Below, one piece after another: positions 31,508-41,337 of a DNA stretch of 64,000 nt. Each line of letters begins with the position of its first letter. The stretch's first letter is position 1. The translations under genes were made by a program, and so were the position numbers. The notes beneath the pieces are model-generated. The model did not search any database. It was not told the origin of the DNA and was given only the letters and a program-made list of their open reading frames with translations. Location: assembly GCA_050951725.1 (NCBI GenBank), contig JBMNJO010000022.1, forward strand, positions 1-64,000, given 5' to 3'. The DNA comes from DTU052 sp050951725. GTDB lineage: Bacteria; Bacillota; Syntrophomonadia; Syntrophomonadales; DTU052.

Positions 31508-31559
31508 GGACACCTTACTAAATTATGCTGACAGACCAGCATAATTTAGTAAGGTGTCC
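31508..31559. repeat. Long inverted repeat, GGGGACAC family (copy 1)
   Basis: Perfect 23-bp arms around a six-base loop (ACAGAC). The left arm begins GGACACCTTACTAAATTA. A related element with different but self-complementary arms is at 63028-63091 (GGGGACACTATACTAAAT). Between the copies the arms have changed together. It may also end the spoIIR transcript, since a T-run follows at 31566. Confidence 0.75.
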
Positions 31560-31571
31560 TCATTATTTTTT

Positions 31572-31600
31572 TTGTTAAATTTTACAGGTTAGAATATAAT
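31572..31600 (+). promoter_or_regulatory. Sigma-A-type promoter of ispE
   Basis: TTGTTA (31572-31577), 17-base spacer, TATAAT (31595-31600), about 30 bases before the ispE start. Confidence 0.65.
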
Positions 31601-31630
31601 CAAGGTATCTATCTATAAGGGATGATCAGA

Positions 31631-32524
31631 GTGACACAGATTACCATCAGCGCCCCGGCCAAAATCAATCTGACCCTGGATGTATTGGGGAAGCGAGCGG
31701 ACGGGTACCATGACATTGAGTCGGTAATGCACCAGGTCAACCTCTGTGACCGGGTGACGGTGGCCGTTATCCCCGAAGGGATCGAGGTCTACAGCAATAA
31801 TGCAGAGCTGCCCAGCGGTGAGGGTAACCTGGTGTACCGGGCGGCGATGGCAGTGGTGTCCTGGTTAGGAATCAAAACAGGATTTCGTATCTATTTAGAG
31901 AAGAATATACCTCTGGGTGCCGGCTTAGCAGGCGGCAGCACTGATGCGGCTGCAGTTATCAAGGCGATTAACCGACTCCTGGGGTCAAGGATCAGTTTCC
32001 CGGTGATGCTGAGACTGGGTCAGTCGGTAGGTTCAGATGTCCCCTTTTGCATGGTTGGCAATACCGCTCTGGCTCAGGGGAAAGGAGAAATATTAACCAG
32101 GGTAGATAACCGGGTTTGCCTCTATCTGGTCCTGGTGAACCCTGGATTTCAGGTTTCCACCGCTCAGGTGTATAATCTGATTGACCGGGAAACAATAGTC
32201 GACCATCCGGATTCCTCAAAAATGATACAGGCTCTGGCGAGCGGAGATTTTAAAGGGGTTGTTTCCGGACTGGGTAATGCGATGGAGAAGGTAACCTTTA
32301 AGCTGCATCCTGAACTGACGGGGATCAAAGCCGATCTGTTACGGGTTGGTGCGGCAGGTGCGCTGATGTCTGGGAGTGGTCCTACAGTATTTGGGGTGTT
32401 TTCGAGACCGGAAGAAGCCTGTCGGGCATTCCATATAATGAAAGAGACTTACCCTCACACCTTTTGGTGTTCGTCATATATGGGAAATGGGGGACAGCAT
32501 GGAGAAGAGATTAATACCAATTAA
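31631..32524 (+). CDS. ispE: 4-diphosphocytidyl-2-C-methyl-D-erythritol kinase
   Basis: 297 residues, GHMP kinase fold. PAKINLTLDVLGKRADGYHD at the N-terminus is the IspE signature; the ATP loop is PLGAGLAGGSTDAAAVI; C-terminal GALMSGSGPTVFGVF. Catalyses the ATP-dependent phosphorylation step of the MEP isoprenoid pathway. GTG 31631 has AAGGG at 9 bases; ATG 31622 in the same frame is possible. Overlaps the following regulator gene by 26 bases. Adjacent to glmU-prs in the Bacillus map as well. Confidence 0.92.
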   Translation: MTQITISAPAKINLTLDVLGKRADGYHDIESVMHQVNLCDRVTVAVIPEGIEVYSNNAELPSGEGNLVYRAAMAVVSWLGIKTGFRIYLEKNIPLGAGLAGGSTDAAAVIKAINRLLGSRISFPVMLRLGQSVGSDVPFCMVGNTALAQGKGEILTRVDNRVCLYLVLVNPGFQVSTAQVYNLIDRETIVDHPDSSKMIQALASGDFKGVVSGLGNAMEKVTFKLHPELTGIKADLLRVGAAGALMSGSGPTVFGVFSRPEEACRAFHIMKETYPHTFWCSSYMGNGGQHGEEINTN

Positions 32525-33212
32525 GCTGGACAACTATCAGCCTCTACGTGAGCTGGTTTTTGAGGCTTTACGGGATGCCATAATAAAAGGAATACTCAAA
32601 CCAGGTGAACGCTTGATGGAAGTACAGTTAGCTGAGGAATTGGGGGTTTCGCGGACCCCGGTCCGGGAAGCCATCCGCAAACTGGAACTGGAGGACCTGG
32701 TAGTTATGATCCCCCGTAAAGGTGCTTATATCTCAGGTATATCGATGAAGGATATAGCGGATGTTTTTGAGGTGCGGGCTGCTGTGGAGGCCCTGGCAGC
32801 AGGTTTGGCTGCCGAGCGCATAACTGATGAGGAACTGGAGGAACTGGAGAGAATTCTGGTTAAAAAGGCTGAGATCATTGAAGCCAATGACCTTGACCGC
32901 CTGGTAGAAATTGACACCCAATTCCACGAATGTCTTTACCAGGCCAGCCGTAATGCTAAACTGGTTCAGATCATCAATAACCTGAGTGAACAGATCCATC
33001 GTTTCCGGAGTACCTCCTTGGCCTCTCCAGGCCGAATGAAGGAGGCCCTGGAGGAGCACAGAAAGATTGTCGAAGCCATTTCAGAACGGAACATTGCACT
33101 GGCCCAGAGTCTGGCCCAGGAACACATCGAGAATGCGGAAAACCGCATGCTCGAAGCCATCCAAAAAAACGGAATGGAAGAAACAGGTACGCAGGAGGAC
33201 GGTAATGAATAG
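32499..33212 (+). CDS. GntR-family regulator, FCD subfamily
   Basis: 237 residues. Winged helix (PLRELVFEALRDAIIKGILK, PGERLMEVQLAEELGVSRTP, VREAIRKLELEDLV, RKGAYI), FCD ligand domain (DTQFHECLYQASRN, EEHRKIVEAI, LAQEHIENAENRML). Starts inside the end of ispE and overlaps the next gene by eight bases, so these three genes are translated together. Target unknown. Confidence 0.82.
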   Translation: MEKRLIPIKLDNYQPLRELVFEALRDAIIKGILKPGERLMEVQLAEELGVSRTPVREAIRKLELEDLVVMIPRKGAYISGISMKDIADVFEVRAAVEALAAGLAAERITDEELEELERILVKKAEIIEANDLDRLVEIDTQFHECLYQASRNAKLVQIINNLSEQIHRFRSTSLASPGRMKEALEEHRKIVEAISERNIALAQSLAQEHIENAENRMLEAIQKNGMEETGTQEDGNE

Positions 33213-33969
33213 TTTTGATACCGTTATTTTAGCCGGAGGAGTCAACTCCGGTGAATTGCGCAAGTATGCACCTTATGAGAACGAAGCCCTCATTATTATA
33301 GGCAATTACCCAATGATCCACTATGTTTACGGGGCATTGAAGAATACCCCCCGGGTGGGGAATATAATTATCAGCGGCCCGTGTGATTCACTCAGGCCAA
33401 TATTCCCGAAAGAGGATAACCTGCAGTTTGCCAATTCCGGTGAAGATGCCATCGACAGTTTTGCCAACGCCATACCATTATGCAATTCTGAAAAGATTCT
33501 GGTCATGCCGGCTGATATCCCTTTTATAACTCCCGAGGCTATCGAGGATTTTATAAACAGCTGTGAGGAATATGATGCGGATTTCTACTATGCTATCGTC
33601 CCCCGGGAGGTAAACGAGGCGCGGTTTCCCCGGGTCAAAAGGACATACGTCAAGCTGAGGGAAGGGGTCTTTACCGGGGGAAATCTATTTTTGATCCGGG
33701 CTGATGCAGCCATGCAGGGTATTGAGATGGGCAAACAGTTGGTAGCAAACCGCAAAAACCCCATTGCACAGGCTCGTTTATTCGGAATGGATCTGGTCAT
33801 AAAATACGTTTCAGGAAGGCTGTCTATTCCTGATGCTGAGGAGCGATTTAAAAAAATCCTGAATCTTACAGGCAAGGCAGTTATCTCCCGGTATGCTGAA
33901 GTGGGAGTTGATGTTGACAAGCCAAGTGACCTCAAACTGGCAGAAAAGTACCTGGGGAAAGGTCGATAG
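33205..33969 (+). CDS. Nucleotidyltransferase-like protein (MobA/GT-A fold)
   Basis: 254 residues. N-terminal VILAGGVNSGELRKYAPYEN and IIIGNYPMIHYVYGAL is a degenerate form of the LAGGxGxR nucleotide loop of MobA/IspD/GlmU-type enzymes. VMPADIPFITPEAIEDFI gives the DxP metal site region, TGGNLFLIRAD follows. The product cannot be told; the variant loop (no Arg after the Gly-rich stretch) is worth noting. ATG 33205 after GGAGGAC, overlapping the regulator gene. Confidence 0.7.
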   Translation: MNSFDTVILAGGVNSGELRKYAPYENEALIIIGNYPMIHYVYGALKNTPRVGNIIISGPCDSLRPIFPKEDNLQFANSGEDAIDSFANAIPLCNSEKILVMPADIPFITPEAIEDFINSCEEYDADFYYAIVPREVNEARFPRVKRTYVKLREGVFTGGNLFLIRADAAMQGIEMGKQLVANRKNPIAQARLFGMDLVIKYVSGRLSIPDAEERFKKILNLTGKAVISRYAEVGVDVDKPSDLKLAEKYLGKGR

Positions 33970-34166
33970 AAACTGGGTATTTAGGGTTCTTAATCCTCTT
34001 ACTCATCTGGGCCGACCATAATCAACCATTAGTCTTATTATGCAAATTAACAGGTAATACAGACGAAGTGTAAAGAAGCGACTCCCTGTTGCAGGGAACG
34101 TGTAAATAATGAGATTGGGTGTAGGCTATCGAGTCAACCAATAAACATTCATTTGGGGGTGAAACT

Positions 34167-35339
34167 ATGCCGCTGAAGGGAATCAGAATTCTGGACTTAT
34201 CACGCCTTCTTCCCGGGCCATTCGCCTCCCAGGTCCTGTCCGATTATGGGGCCGAGGTGATCAAGGTGGAGGATACAGCTGACGGCGACTACCTGCGGGC
34301 CTCGCTCCCTCTGGTTGACAACCTGGGGACTTTTTTCTGGAGCATAAACCGGGGCAAAAAGAGCATCAAACTGGATCTGAAGTCGCCTGCCGGCGTTGAG
34401 ATATTTAAACGACTGGCAAAAAGCGCGGACGTGGTTCTGGATGGCTTCCGGCCGGGGGTAATGGATCGGCTGGGAGTGGGCTATTCGGTCCTGAAGGAGA
34501 TTAATCCCGGCCTCATATACTGTTCCCTGACCGGTTACGGCAACAGCGGACCATACCGGGACCGGGCCGGTCACGATATCAACTACCTGAATTATACCGG
34601 GGTTTCCAGCTTGACGAGGACAGAAACGGGAACTCCGGTTATTTTGGGATTCCAATTGGCGGATATCGGTGGTGGCTCCCTGTGGGCGGTTATAGCTATC
34701 CTTTTGGCCCTGCAGGCCAGAAACCGCACCGGCAAGGGTCAGTTCTGTGATGTATCCATGATGGACGGTGCCTTTGCCTGGACCCAGTTTGCACTGGCCG
34801 CCTGGCAGACCCGGGACCTGCGCCAGAACGGAGGGCAGCAGGAGGTTTTAAGCGGCGGTTATGCCTGTTACCAGATCTATGAGACCGGAGATGGCAAATA
34901 TGTCAGCCTGGGAGCACTGGAAGGTAAATTCTGGGCAGGGTTCTGCCAGAAGATAGATCGTCCAGAGTATATCAAAGAACAAATGATCGCTTCTGCTCAG
35001 CCCCGGATAATCGAGGAGCTGAGACAGATGTTCAAGACCAGAACCCGGGATGAATGGGTGGAGTTTTTTGCTGATGTTGACATATGTTTCTCGCCCCTCT
35101 TGGAGTATGATGAGGCGGTACATAATGAACATTTAAGGCATAGAAATATGCTGGTGGAGGTACAGGACAGCGAACGCCGGGCAACCGTAATGGGAGCACC
35201 AGTCAAGCTCTCGGACACTCCCGGCAGGGTCTTAAGCTCAGCGCCGGCTCCCGGGCAGCATACTGCCGAACTGCTGTCGGAGGTCGGTTATTCGGAACCA
35301 GAGATCACCGATCTCCTGGACAGGAAAGTCGTGGTTTGA
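34167..35339 (+). CDS. Class III CoA-transferase (CaiB/BaiF family)
   Basis: 390 residues. MPLKGIRILDLSRLLPGPFA, GAEVIKVEDTADGDYLR, INRGKKSIKLDLKSPAG, GYGNSGPYRDRAGHDINYL (the catalytic Asp lies in GHD), TGKGQFCDVSMMDGAF. Family members move CoA between carboxylic acids or act as alpha-methylacyl-CoA racemases. The substrate is unknown; several acyl-CoA enzymes nearby suggest fatty or organic acid metabolism. Monocistronic by spacing (about 200 bases upstream, 106 downstream). Ribosome site GGGGGTG. Confidence 0.85.
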   Translation: MPLKGIRILDLSRLLPGPFASQVLSDYGAEVIKVEDTADGDYLRASLPLVDNLGTFFWSINRGKKSIKLDLKSPAGVEIFKRLAKSADVVLDGFRPGVMDRLGVGYSVLKEINPGLIYCSLTGYGNSGPYRDRAGHDINYLNYTGVSSLTRTETGTPVILGFQLADIGGGSLWAVIAILLALQARNRTGKGQFCDVSMMDGAFAWTQFALAAWQTRDLRQNGGQQEVLSGGYACYQIYETGDGKYVSLGALEGKFWAGFCQKIDRPEYIKEQMIASAQPRIIEELRQMFKTRTRDEWVEFFADVDICFSPLLEYDEAVHNEHLRHRNMLVEVQDSERRATVMGAPVKLSDTPGRVLSSAPAPGQHTAELLSEVGYSEPEITDLLDRKVVV

Positions 35340-35445
35340 GCACCATTTGGACACAAGGCAGGTAATTGTATAAAATGTAATGGGACTTATAGATTCACTG
35401 TCCTAAAGTCTCGCTAAACTGAGAAACTAGTAAGGAAGTGGAATT

Positions 35446-36822
35446 TTGGCGAAGATTACTGGGGTCATACTGGCAGCCGGGAAAGGTGTTCGCATGCGCT
35501 CCCGTCTGTCCAAGGTTCTGCATCCCGTAGCCGGAATACCAATGGTCGGCCATGTGGCCAGGGCGGCCAGGGCCGCCGGGATTGACAGTTTGGTGCTGGT
35601 AGTCGGGCATGGCCGTGAACAGGTGATGGAGGCCATGGCCAGCGATGGGGTTCAATTCGTGGTTCAGGAACAGCAGTTGGGAACCGGACATGCGCTCCTT
35701 CAGGCCGAGGAGGCGGTGGGAGGATCTGAAATAATCCTGGTCCTGTGCGGGGACACTCCCCTCCTAAGGGCAGAGACTCTGGAGAAACTGATCAATTACC
35801 ACCAGGAAAATCAGGCCGCTGCGACCGTGCTTACAGCACAGTTGGAGTGCCCCGAAGGGTATGGAAGGATAATTCGGGACCAGTTAGGTGATATTGTTAG
35901 AATAGTTGAGGAAAAGGATGCCTCCCCGCAGGAAAAAGAGATCAGGGAAATCAACTCCGGAATCTACTGTTTTGACAAAGAGGTCTTTCAGACTCTAAAG
36001 GGTATTACCCCAGAAAACGCTCAGGGGGAGTACTATCTCACTGATGCTCTGGTGGAGTATCGCAAAAGAGGATGCCGGGTTTTGGCATTACCTGCTGCGC
36101 TGGAAGAGGATATTTACGGGATCAATGACCGATCACAGCTGGCTTTTGCCGAAAGGATACTGCGCCAGCGTAAATGTACTGAGGTTATGCTGTCCGGGGT
36201 CACCATAATTGATCCGGCAACCACCTATATCGACACTGAGGTCAAAATAGGTATGGATACCACCATACTGCCCTTTACCATGATCGAAGGGCAAACCGTT
36301 ATTGGTGAGGACTGCCTGGTCGGGCCCGGGTCAAGGATCATCTCTTCCCGGATAGGCAACCATGTTACCATTGACAACTCCAAGATAATTGAAAGCCAGA
36401 TTGGTGATGGGTGCAACATCGGACCTTATGCCTATCTCAGACCGGGTACTGAACTGCACCAGGATGTCAAGGTAGGCGATTTCGTCGAGGTTAAAAAATC
36501 CGTGGTCGGAAAAGGCAGCAAGATACCACATCTGGCGTATGTGGGTGACGCAACGATTGGATGTCACGTCAATGTGGGTGCAGGAACCATCACCTGTAAC
36601 TATGATGGGGAAAACAAATACCCCACTGTTATTGAAGATGGCGCCTTTATCGGCAGCAATACCAACCTGGTGGCTCCGGTGAGGATTGGACAAAACGCCA
36701 CTACCGGAGCGGGTTCCACCATAACCAGAGACGTACCTCCCTTCTCATTGGGAGTTGAGAGAGCATCACAAAAGGTCATAGACAACTGGCGCCAGCGAAG
36801 GCAAAAACATAACAACGAATGA
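35446..36822 (+). CDS. glmU: Bifunctional N-acetylglucosamine-1-phosphate uridyltransferase/glucosamine-1-phosphate acetyltransferase
   Basis: 458 residues, TTG start. N-terminal pyrophosphorylase domain: ITGVILAAGKGVRMRSRLSK, VLHPVAGIPM, LCGDTPLL, GYGRIIRD. C-terminal left-handed beta-helix with hexapeptide repeats (IGPYAYLRPGTEL, VGAGTITCNYDGENKYPT). Makes UDP-GlcNAc for peptidoglycan. First gene of the conserved glmU-prs-ctc-pth series. Confidence 0.95.
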   Translation: MAKITGVILAAGKGVRMRSRLSKVLHPVAGIPMVGHVARAARAAGIDSLVLVVGHGREQVMEAMASDGVQFVVQEQQLGTGHALLQAEEAVGGSEIILVLCGDTPLLRAETLEKLINYHQENQAAATVLTAQLECPEGYGRIIRDQLGDIVRIVEEKDASPQEKEIREINSGIYCFDKEVFQTLKGITPENAQGEYYLTDALVEYRKRGCRVLALPAALEEDIYGINDRSQLAFAERILRQRKCTEVMLSGVTIIDPATTYIDTEVKIGMDTTILPFTMIEGQTVIGEDCLVGPGSRIISSRIGNHVTIDNSKIIESQIGDGCNIGPYAYLRPGTELHQDVKVGDFVEVKKSVVGKGSKIPHLAYVGDATIGCHVNVGAGTITCNYDGENKYPTVIEDGAFIGSNTNLVAPVRIGQNATTGAGSTITRDVPPFSLGVERASQKVIDNWRQRRQKHNNE

Positions 36823-36846
36823 GTATCGGGAGGGAATGGGGCTGAA

Positions 36847-37794
36847 ATGAACGGTTCAAGGTGGAGACTCAAGGTATTTACCGGCAATGCTAATCCGGAA
36901 CTGGCCGGGGAGATTGCTGATTACCTGGGGGTTCACATTGCAGATTCCAAAGTAAAGACGTTTTCCGATGGAGAGATAAGTGTGGCCATTGATGAGAGCG
37001 TACGCGGGGTGGATGTGTATATTGTCCAGCCTACCTGCGCACCGGTCAATGATTACCTGATGGAGCTCCTTATTATGATCGACGCGGTCCGCCGGGCTTC
37101 GGCTGCCAGGATTAACGCCGTCATACCTTATTATGGGTATGCCCGGCAAGACCGTAAGACCCGCGCTCGTGATCCAATCACGTCAAAAATGGTAGCCAAT
37201 CTGATAACTTCTGCTGGTGCGGACCGGGTTATTACCGTTGACCTGCACGCCGGGCAGATTCAGGGCTTTTTTGATATTCCGGTTGATCACCTGCCTGGAG
37301 TTCCTATGCTGGCAGAGTACTTTCGCAACGCCCCCATGGACGATGTGGTAGTACTGTCACCAGACCTGGGAGGTGTTACCCGGGCGCGCGATCTGGCCAA
37401 CCGGCTGAACGCATCGATTGCCATAATTGACAAGTGCCGGCCGGAGCCTAATGTGGCGGAGGTCATGAACGTTATCGGGGATATTGCAGGCAAGTCAGTT
37501 ATTATAGTTGATGATATGATAGATACCGCCGGGACTATCACCCTGGCCTCGCGCGTAATGCTGGACAGGGGTGCCAAGGAGGTATATGCCTGCGCCACTC
37601 ACCCGGTGTTGTCAGGCCCGGCCCTGGAGCGGCTGTCCGAGGCACCGCTGAAGGAGATTGTAATAACCAATACCATTCCCATTCCCAGGGACAAGCGGAT
37701 TAAGAACATGACCATCCTATCTGTTGCACCGCTGATAGGCGAGGCCATCCTGAGGATACATGAGGACCTGTCCGTTAGCAAGTTATTTGATTAG
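36847..37794 (+). CDS. prs: Ribose-phosphate pyrophosphokinase
   Basis: 315 residues. KVFTGNANPELAGEIADYLG, FSDGEISVAIDESVRG, PYYGYARQDRKTRARDPIT and the PRPP-binding VIIVDDMIDTAGTI define PRPP synthetase. Full length. 24 bases after glmU. Confidence 0.95.
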   Translation: MNGSRWRLKVFTGNANPELAGEIADYLGVHIADSKVKTFSDGEISVAIDESVRGVDVYIVQPTCAPVNDYLMELLIMIDAVRRASAARINAVIPYYGYARQDRKTRARDPITSKMVANLITSAGADRVITVDLHAGQIQGFFDIPVDHLPGVPMLAEYFRNAPMDDVVVLSPDLGGVTRARDLANRLNASIAIIDKCRPEPNVAEVMNVIGDIAGKSVIIVDDMIDTAGTITLASRVMLDRGAKEVYACATHPVLSGPALERLSEAPLKEIVITNTIPIPRDKRIKNMTILSVAPLIGEAILRIHEDLSVSKLFD

Positions 37795-37930
37795 ACCGTG
37801 AACTACCCAGAGGTGAAGACATTTTAAACTGGGTTGCAATGAAAGATCTGATTCATAGATCGGTATGGGATAAAACCTCACACCTAAGACTGATAATGCT
37901 GGGTAAAGAGGACCAATAAGGAGGAACAAA

Positions 37931-38563
37931 ATGGCTAAGAGTATAAACCTCGAATGTGTTAAGCGAGAGATATCTACCAAAGGCAAATTGAACGAACTGC
38001 GCCGGCAGGACATGGTGCCGGGGATAATCTACGGCAAAGGTTTTTCGTCGGTTCCACTGGCCTTCAAACAGGCTGATTTAAACAAGATATTCAGGACTCA
38101 CGGCACAGGCGGATTGTACAAGTTGAGCATGCAGGGAGAAGAACCGGCTATGGCCCTGGTGCGCGATGTGCAGCGGAAGCCACTTACCGGCGAGATCGTT
38201 CATGTTGACTTTTTGCAGGTCAAGATGACCGAAAGCATTACCGCCCTAGTTCCGATAGTTGTTGTCGGGCAGGAGGAACTGGTTAAACAGGGGGCCATAC
38301 TGCAGGTCGGCTTGAAAGAGGTCGAGATCGAGTGCCTGCCCGGTGATTTGCCTGAAAGCCTGCATTTGGATGTATCCGGGAGAGAAATGGGAGACACCGT
38401 TCTGGTCCAGGATCTGGAACATTCAGATAATGTACGGATCGTGACTGACCCGGATTCCGTAGCCCTGGTCATATCACACCCGTCCCGCGAGGTTGAGGAA
38501 CCCGCGGAATCCGAGGAGGCAACCGCCGGTGAAGCAGCTCAAGGAGAGACACCCGGGGAATAG
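37931..38563 (+). CDS. ctc: Ribosomal protein L25/general stress protein Ctc
   Basis: 210 residues: 5S rRNA-binding L25 domain (LNELRRQDMVPGIIYGKG) plus the C-terminal TL5/Ctc domain (VDFLQVKMTESITALVPI), ending in an acidic tail of Glu/Ala. Ribosome site AAGGAGG. Binds 5S rRNA in the large ribosomal subunit. Same position as in B. subtilis. Confidence 0.92.
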   Translation: MAKSINLECVKREISTKGKLNELRRQDMVPGIIYGKGFSSVPLAFKQADLNKIFRTHGTGGLYKLSMQGEEPAMALVRDVQRKPLTGEIVHVDFLQVKMTESITALVPIVVVGQEELVKQGAILQVGLKEVEIECLPGDLPESLHLDVSGREMGDTVLVQDLEHSDNVRIVTDPDSVALVISHPSREVEEPAESEEATAGEAAQGETPGE

Positions 38564-38573
38564 GATGATATAG

Positions 38574-39128
38574 TTGAAGTTGATTGTGGGGTTGGGAAAT
38601 CCGGGCCAGGAGTACAAAAATACCCGCCACAATGTTGGCTTTATGGTGGTTGAAGAATTGGCCCGTCAATTGAAGGTTGACAAACAGAAGCATATTCATA
38701 ATGGAGTGGTGGCTTGGGCCCGGTTTCATGGTGAGACTCTGTTAATCGCCAAACCTCTCACCTTCATGAACCTATCGGGGAAAGCGGTCCAGCAGATGGT
38801 GAAAGCTAACCGTGTGACCCAGTCTGAATTAATCGTGGTAATGGATGACCTGGATCTTATGCCCGGGGTTATTCGCCTGCGGGCCCGGGGAGGCAGTGGC
38901 GGACATAGGGGACTGCAGTCCGTCATTGACTGCCTGGGGACCCAGGAATTCCCACGATTGCGAGTAGGTATAGGAAGACCGCCTGATGATGACGCTATTG
39001 ATTGGGTATTGACCCGGTTTGGCCAGGATGAAGAGGAGCTGATCAAACCAGCTATTAATCAGGCGGTGGAGGCTCTAAAGCTTTGGCTGGTACTTGGTAT
39101 CGAGAAAGCTATGAATCGATTTAACTGA
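38574..39128 (+). CDS. pth: Peptidyl-tRNA hydrolase
   Basis: 184 residues. LIVGLGNPGQEYKNTRHNVGF contains the catalytic His of the NxGH/RHNVG motif; KPLTFMNLSGKAV, DDLDLMPGVIRLRARGGSGG and HRGLQS follow. Recycles peptidyl-tRNAs. TTG start 10 bases after ctc. Confidence 0.94.
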   Translation: MKLIVGLGNPGQEYKNTRHNVGFMVVEELARQLKVDKQKHIHNGVVAWARFHGETLLIAKPLTFMNLSGKAVQQMVKANRVTQSELIVVMDDLDLMPGVIRLRARGGSGGHRGLQSVIDCLGTQEFPRLRVGIGRPPDDDAIDWVLTRFGQDEEELIKPAINQAVEALKLWLVLGIEKAMNRFN

Positions 39129-39479
39129 TTCCGGAAAAAACCATTTGTCTTGGAGTATAATTAGATCAGGGCGTTTAACCTGCACTGGTTAAAGCATATC
39201 CCCCATTTCGAGGCTTGCTCCGATGTCCCTCATGTCATCAGAGGATGCCATTCCGTCAAAGTGGCGTCAATTCTCGTCTTAGCTGATGTATTCGTTTTAT
39301 CAATAGAAAGTAAAAGCCGGTAACCGGCGTTTAACGCAGGTTGCCAATCCGGACTCGCTAGTGAACCATTACTCGTGATCAGCGGTCATAAAACCGCTGA
39401 CAGGTTCAGCTGATAGATCCTGGTATGCCGGGGTCTTTTGCTCTTGATCCAAGGAATATCCATGAAAGGGGGAATCGGA
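39129..39479. other. Intergenic region before antiporter gene
   Basis: About 350 bases. It contains a CAGCGGT/ACCGCTG hairpin near 39379-39398. No gene or known riboswitch was seen; a c-di-AMP (ydaO) riboswitch was looked for because of the downstream ion antiporter and its conserved segments were not found. Confidence 0.5.
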
Positions 39480-40936
39480 TGAATGTAATACTAATCTGTG
39501 CGGTAATACTCCTGGTATGCGCCGTTTCAAGCAAAGTGCTTTACCGGTTTGGCATACCAACACTGATACTATTCCTTACCATAGGCATGCTGATGGGTTC
39601 AGAGGGCCCGGGCGGGATCTATTTTGATAACGCCCAGTTGGCCGAAAATATCTGTAACCTGGCTTTGTTAATAATCATTTTTTCCGGAGGCTTTGACACC
39701 AACTGGAAAACCGCCCGGCCGGTTGCTTTCGCATCTGGAGTTTTGGCTTCTATAGGAGTAGTGTTAACTGCGCTTCTGGTAGGGGCTTTCGCACACCATG
39801 TTCTGGGGTTTACCCTGCTCGAAGGGTTGCTATTGGGTTCTATCATTTCTTCCACTGACTACGCTTCAGTGTTTTCTATTCTGCGCTCGCAGCAGTCCGA
39901 CTTAAAGAATAACCTGGCGCCATTACTGGAAATGGAAAGTGGTTCCAACGACCCGACGGCTAATATGCTGACTGTTATCTTTCTCGGTCTGTTAGTAGGT
40001 GAAAGTCAGAATATTGGGTTTATGATTTTAACCCAAATCGCTGTCGGAGCGTTCTTCGGCGTTTTTGTGGGCAAGACAGCGGTATGGCTAATAAACCGCA
40101 TTAATCTTGATATTGACGGTCTTTATCCAATCATGGTCATTGGAGTGGCCTTATTGACGTATTCCGGCGCTGGCCTGCTCGCGGGAAACGGCTTTTTAGC
40201 CGCCTATATTACCGGGCTGATTATGGGGAACAGCAAGCTGGTAAACAAAGTCAGCCTGGTTCGATATTTTGATGGGCTGTCCTGGCTGATGCAGATTCTG
40301 CTGTTCATGACTCTGGGACTGCTTGTCTTTCCCTCCCAGTTACTGAGTATAGCTGTCTCAGGTGTTCTGGTCGCCGTATTCTTGATTTTTGTCGCGCGCC
40401 CGGTAGTAATATTCCTGGTGCTGAGCGTCTTCAAGAGACCGGTTAAAGAGCAGCTGCTGGTTTCCTGGGTTGGATTTCGTGGCGCTGCCTCCATCGTTTT
40501 TGCCACCTACCCACTGACAGCCGGCATTCCCATGGCAGAAGAGATTTTCAATATTGTTTTCTTCGTGGCCCTGGTCTCGGTTTTATTGCAGGGTACCCTG
40601 CTTATTCCGATTGCCAAAAAATTGAACCTGATGGAGCCGGAAGGAACCATTCTCCGAACCTTTACTGATTATTCAGGAGAGATTTATGCTGAGCTGCTGG
40701 AGGTAACCATTCCTGAAGGCAGTCCTTTGGCCCGAAGAGCCATTATGGATCTGGATATATCCCCGGATGTATTGATAATGATGATTAAACGGGAGGGCAA
40801 GATGATTACTCCCCGCGGCAAGACAGTCCTGCAAGCGGGGGATACGCTCATGCTGGCCGGGGATAATGATGTGCTCCTTGAGATTGATGCCCGGGCCCGG
40901 AGCCAGAGTGATGATTCCTTTACCAGTCCGGCTTAA
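39480..40936 (+). CDS. Cation:proton antiporter with C-terminal TrkA-C (RCK_C) domain
   Basis: 485 residues, about 12 membrane helices. RFGIPTLILFLTIGMLMGSE is the first-helix signature of the NhaP2/CvrA type of cation:proton antiporter; LGSIISSTDYASVFSILRS and ESGSNDPTANMLTVI carry the transport Asp residues (SSTD, ND). After residue 400 an RCK_C domain (VTIPEGSPLARRAIMDLDIS, TPRGKTVLQAGDTLMLAGD) may sense a nucleotide such as c-di-AMP or ions. Expected at the cell membrane for K+ or Na+ efflux. Inserted between pth and fin relative to B. subtilis. Confidence 0.85.
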
Positions 40937-41097
40937 GTAGGTGCTGTATTAATGAACACCCGACCGGCGTAAATGGTATAGTGTAATTAGCAGGGAAGGG
41001 ACCTCCGGCACAGCATAGATATGGTCCAAGGCCAATATAATTGAGGTATAGCCAGTGGGTTTTTCCGGAGACAATAACCCAAGGAGGGAAAACCCAC

Positions 41098-41259
41098 ATG
41101 AAAGTTTATTATATCTGTGAAAGCTGTCAGGAGGTTTTTTACGAAGGCAAACTGGGTGAAGAAGAGGGGATTCTTACGGTTGATGCCCTCTGCCCGGATT
41201 GTGCCGAGGAACTAAACCCTTCGGGAGAAATGAAATTCACCAATCACTTTTACTCTTAA
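41098..41259 (+). CDS. fin: Fin-like anti-sigma-F protein (short zinc-ribbon)
   Basis: 53 residues with CESCQEVF and CPDCAEEL, ending TNHFYS. Position between pth and mfd, the two CxxC pairs and the aromatic C-terminus match Fin (YabK) of B. subtilis, which binds sigma-F to help the switch to sigma-G in the forespore. The protein is shorter than B. subtilis Fin (76 aa), with a compressed middle. Ribosome site GGAGGG. Confidence 0.65.
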   Translation: MKVYYICESCQEVFYEGKLGEEEGILTVDALCPDCAEELNPSGEMKFTNHFYS

Positions 41260-41337
41260 ACAGGAACCAAATGAGATAAACAGGTGGAGGTCCATACTCC
41301 AGGACGTCCACCCTTTGTCGTTGGGGGAGGATTGACC

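Noticed and set aside
39129..39479. c-di-AMP (ydaO) riboswitch before the antiporter
   Set aside because: Conserved segments of that class were not found, only a simple hairpin.
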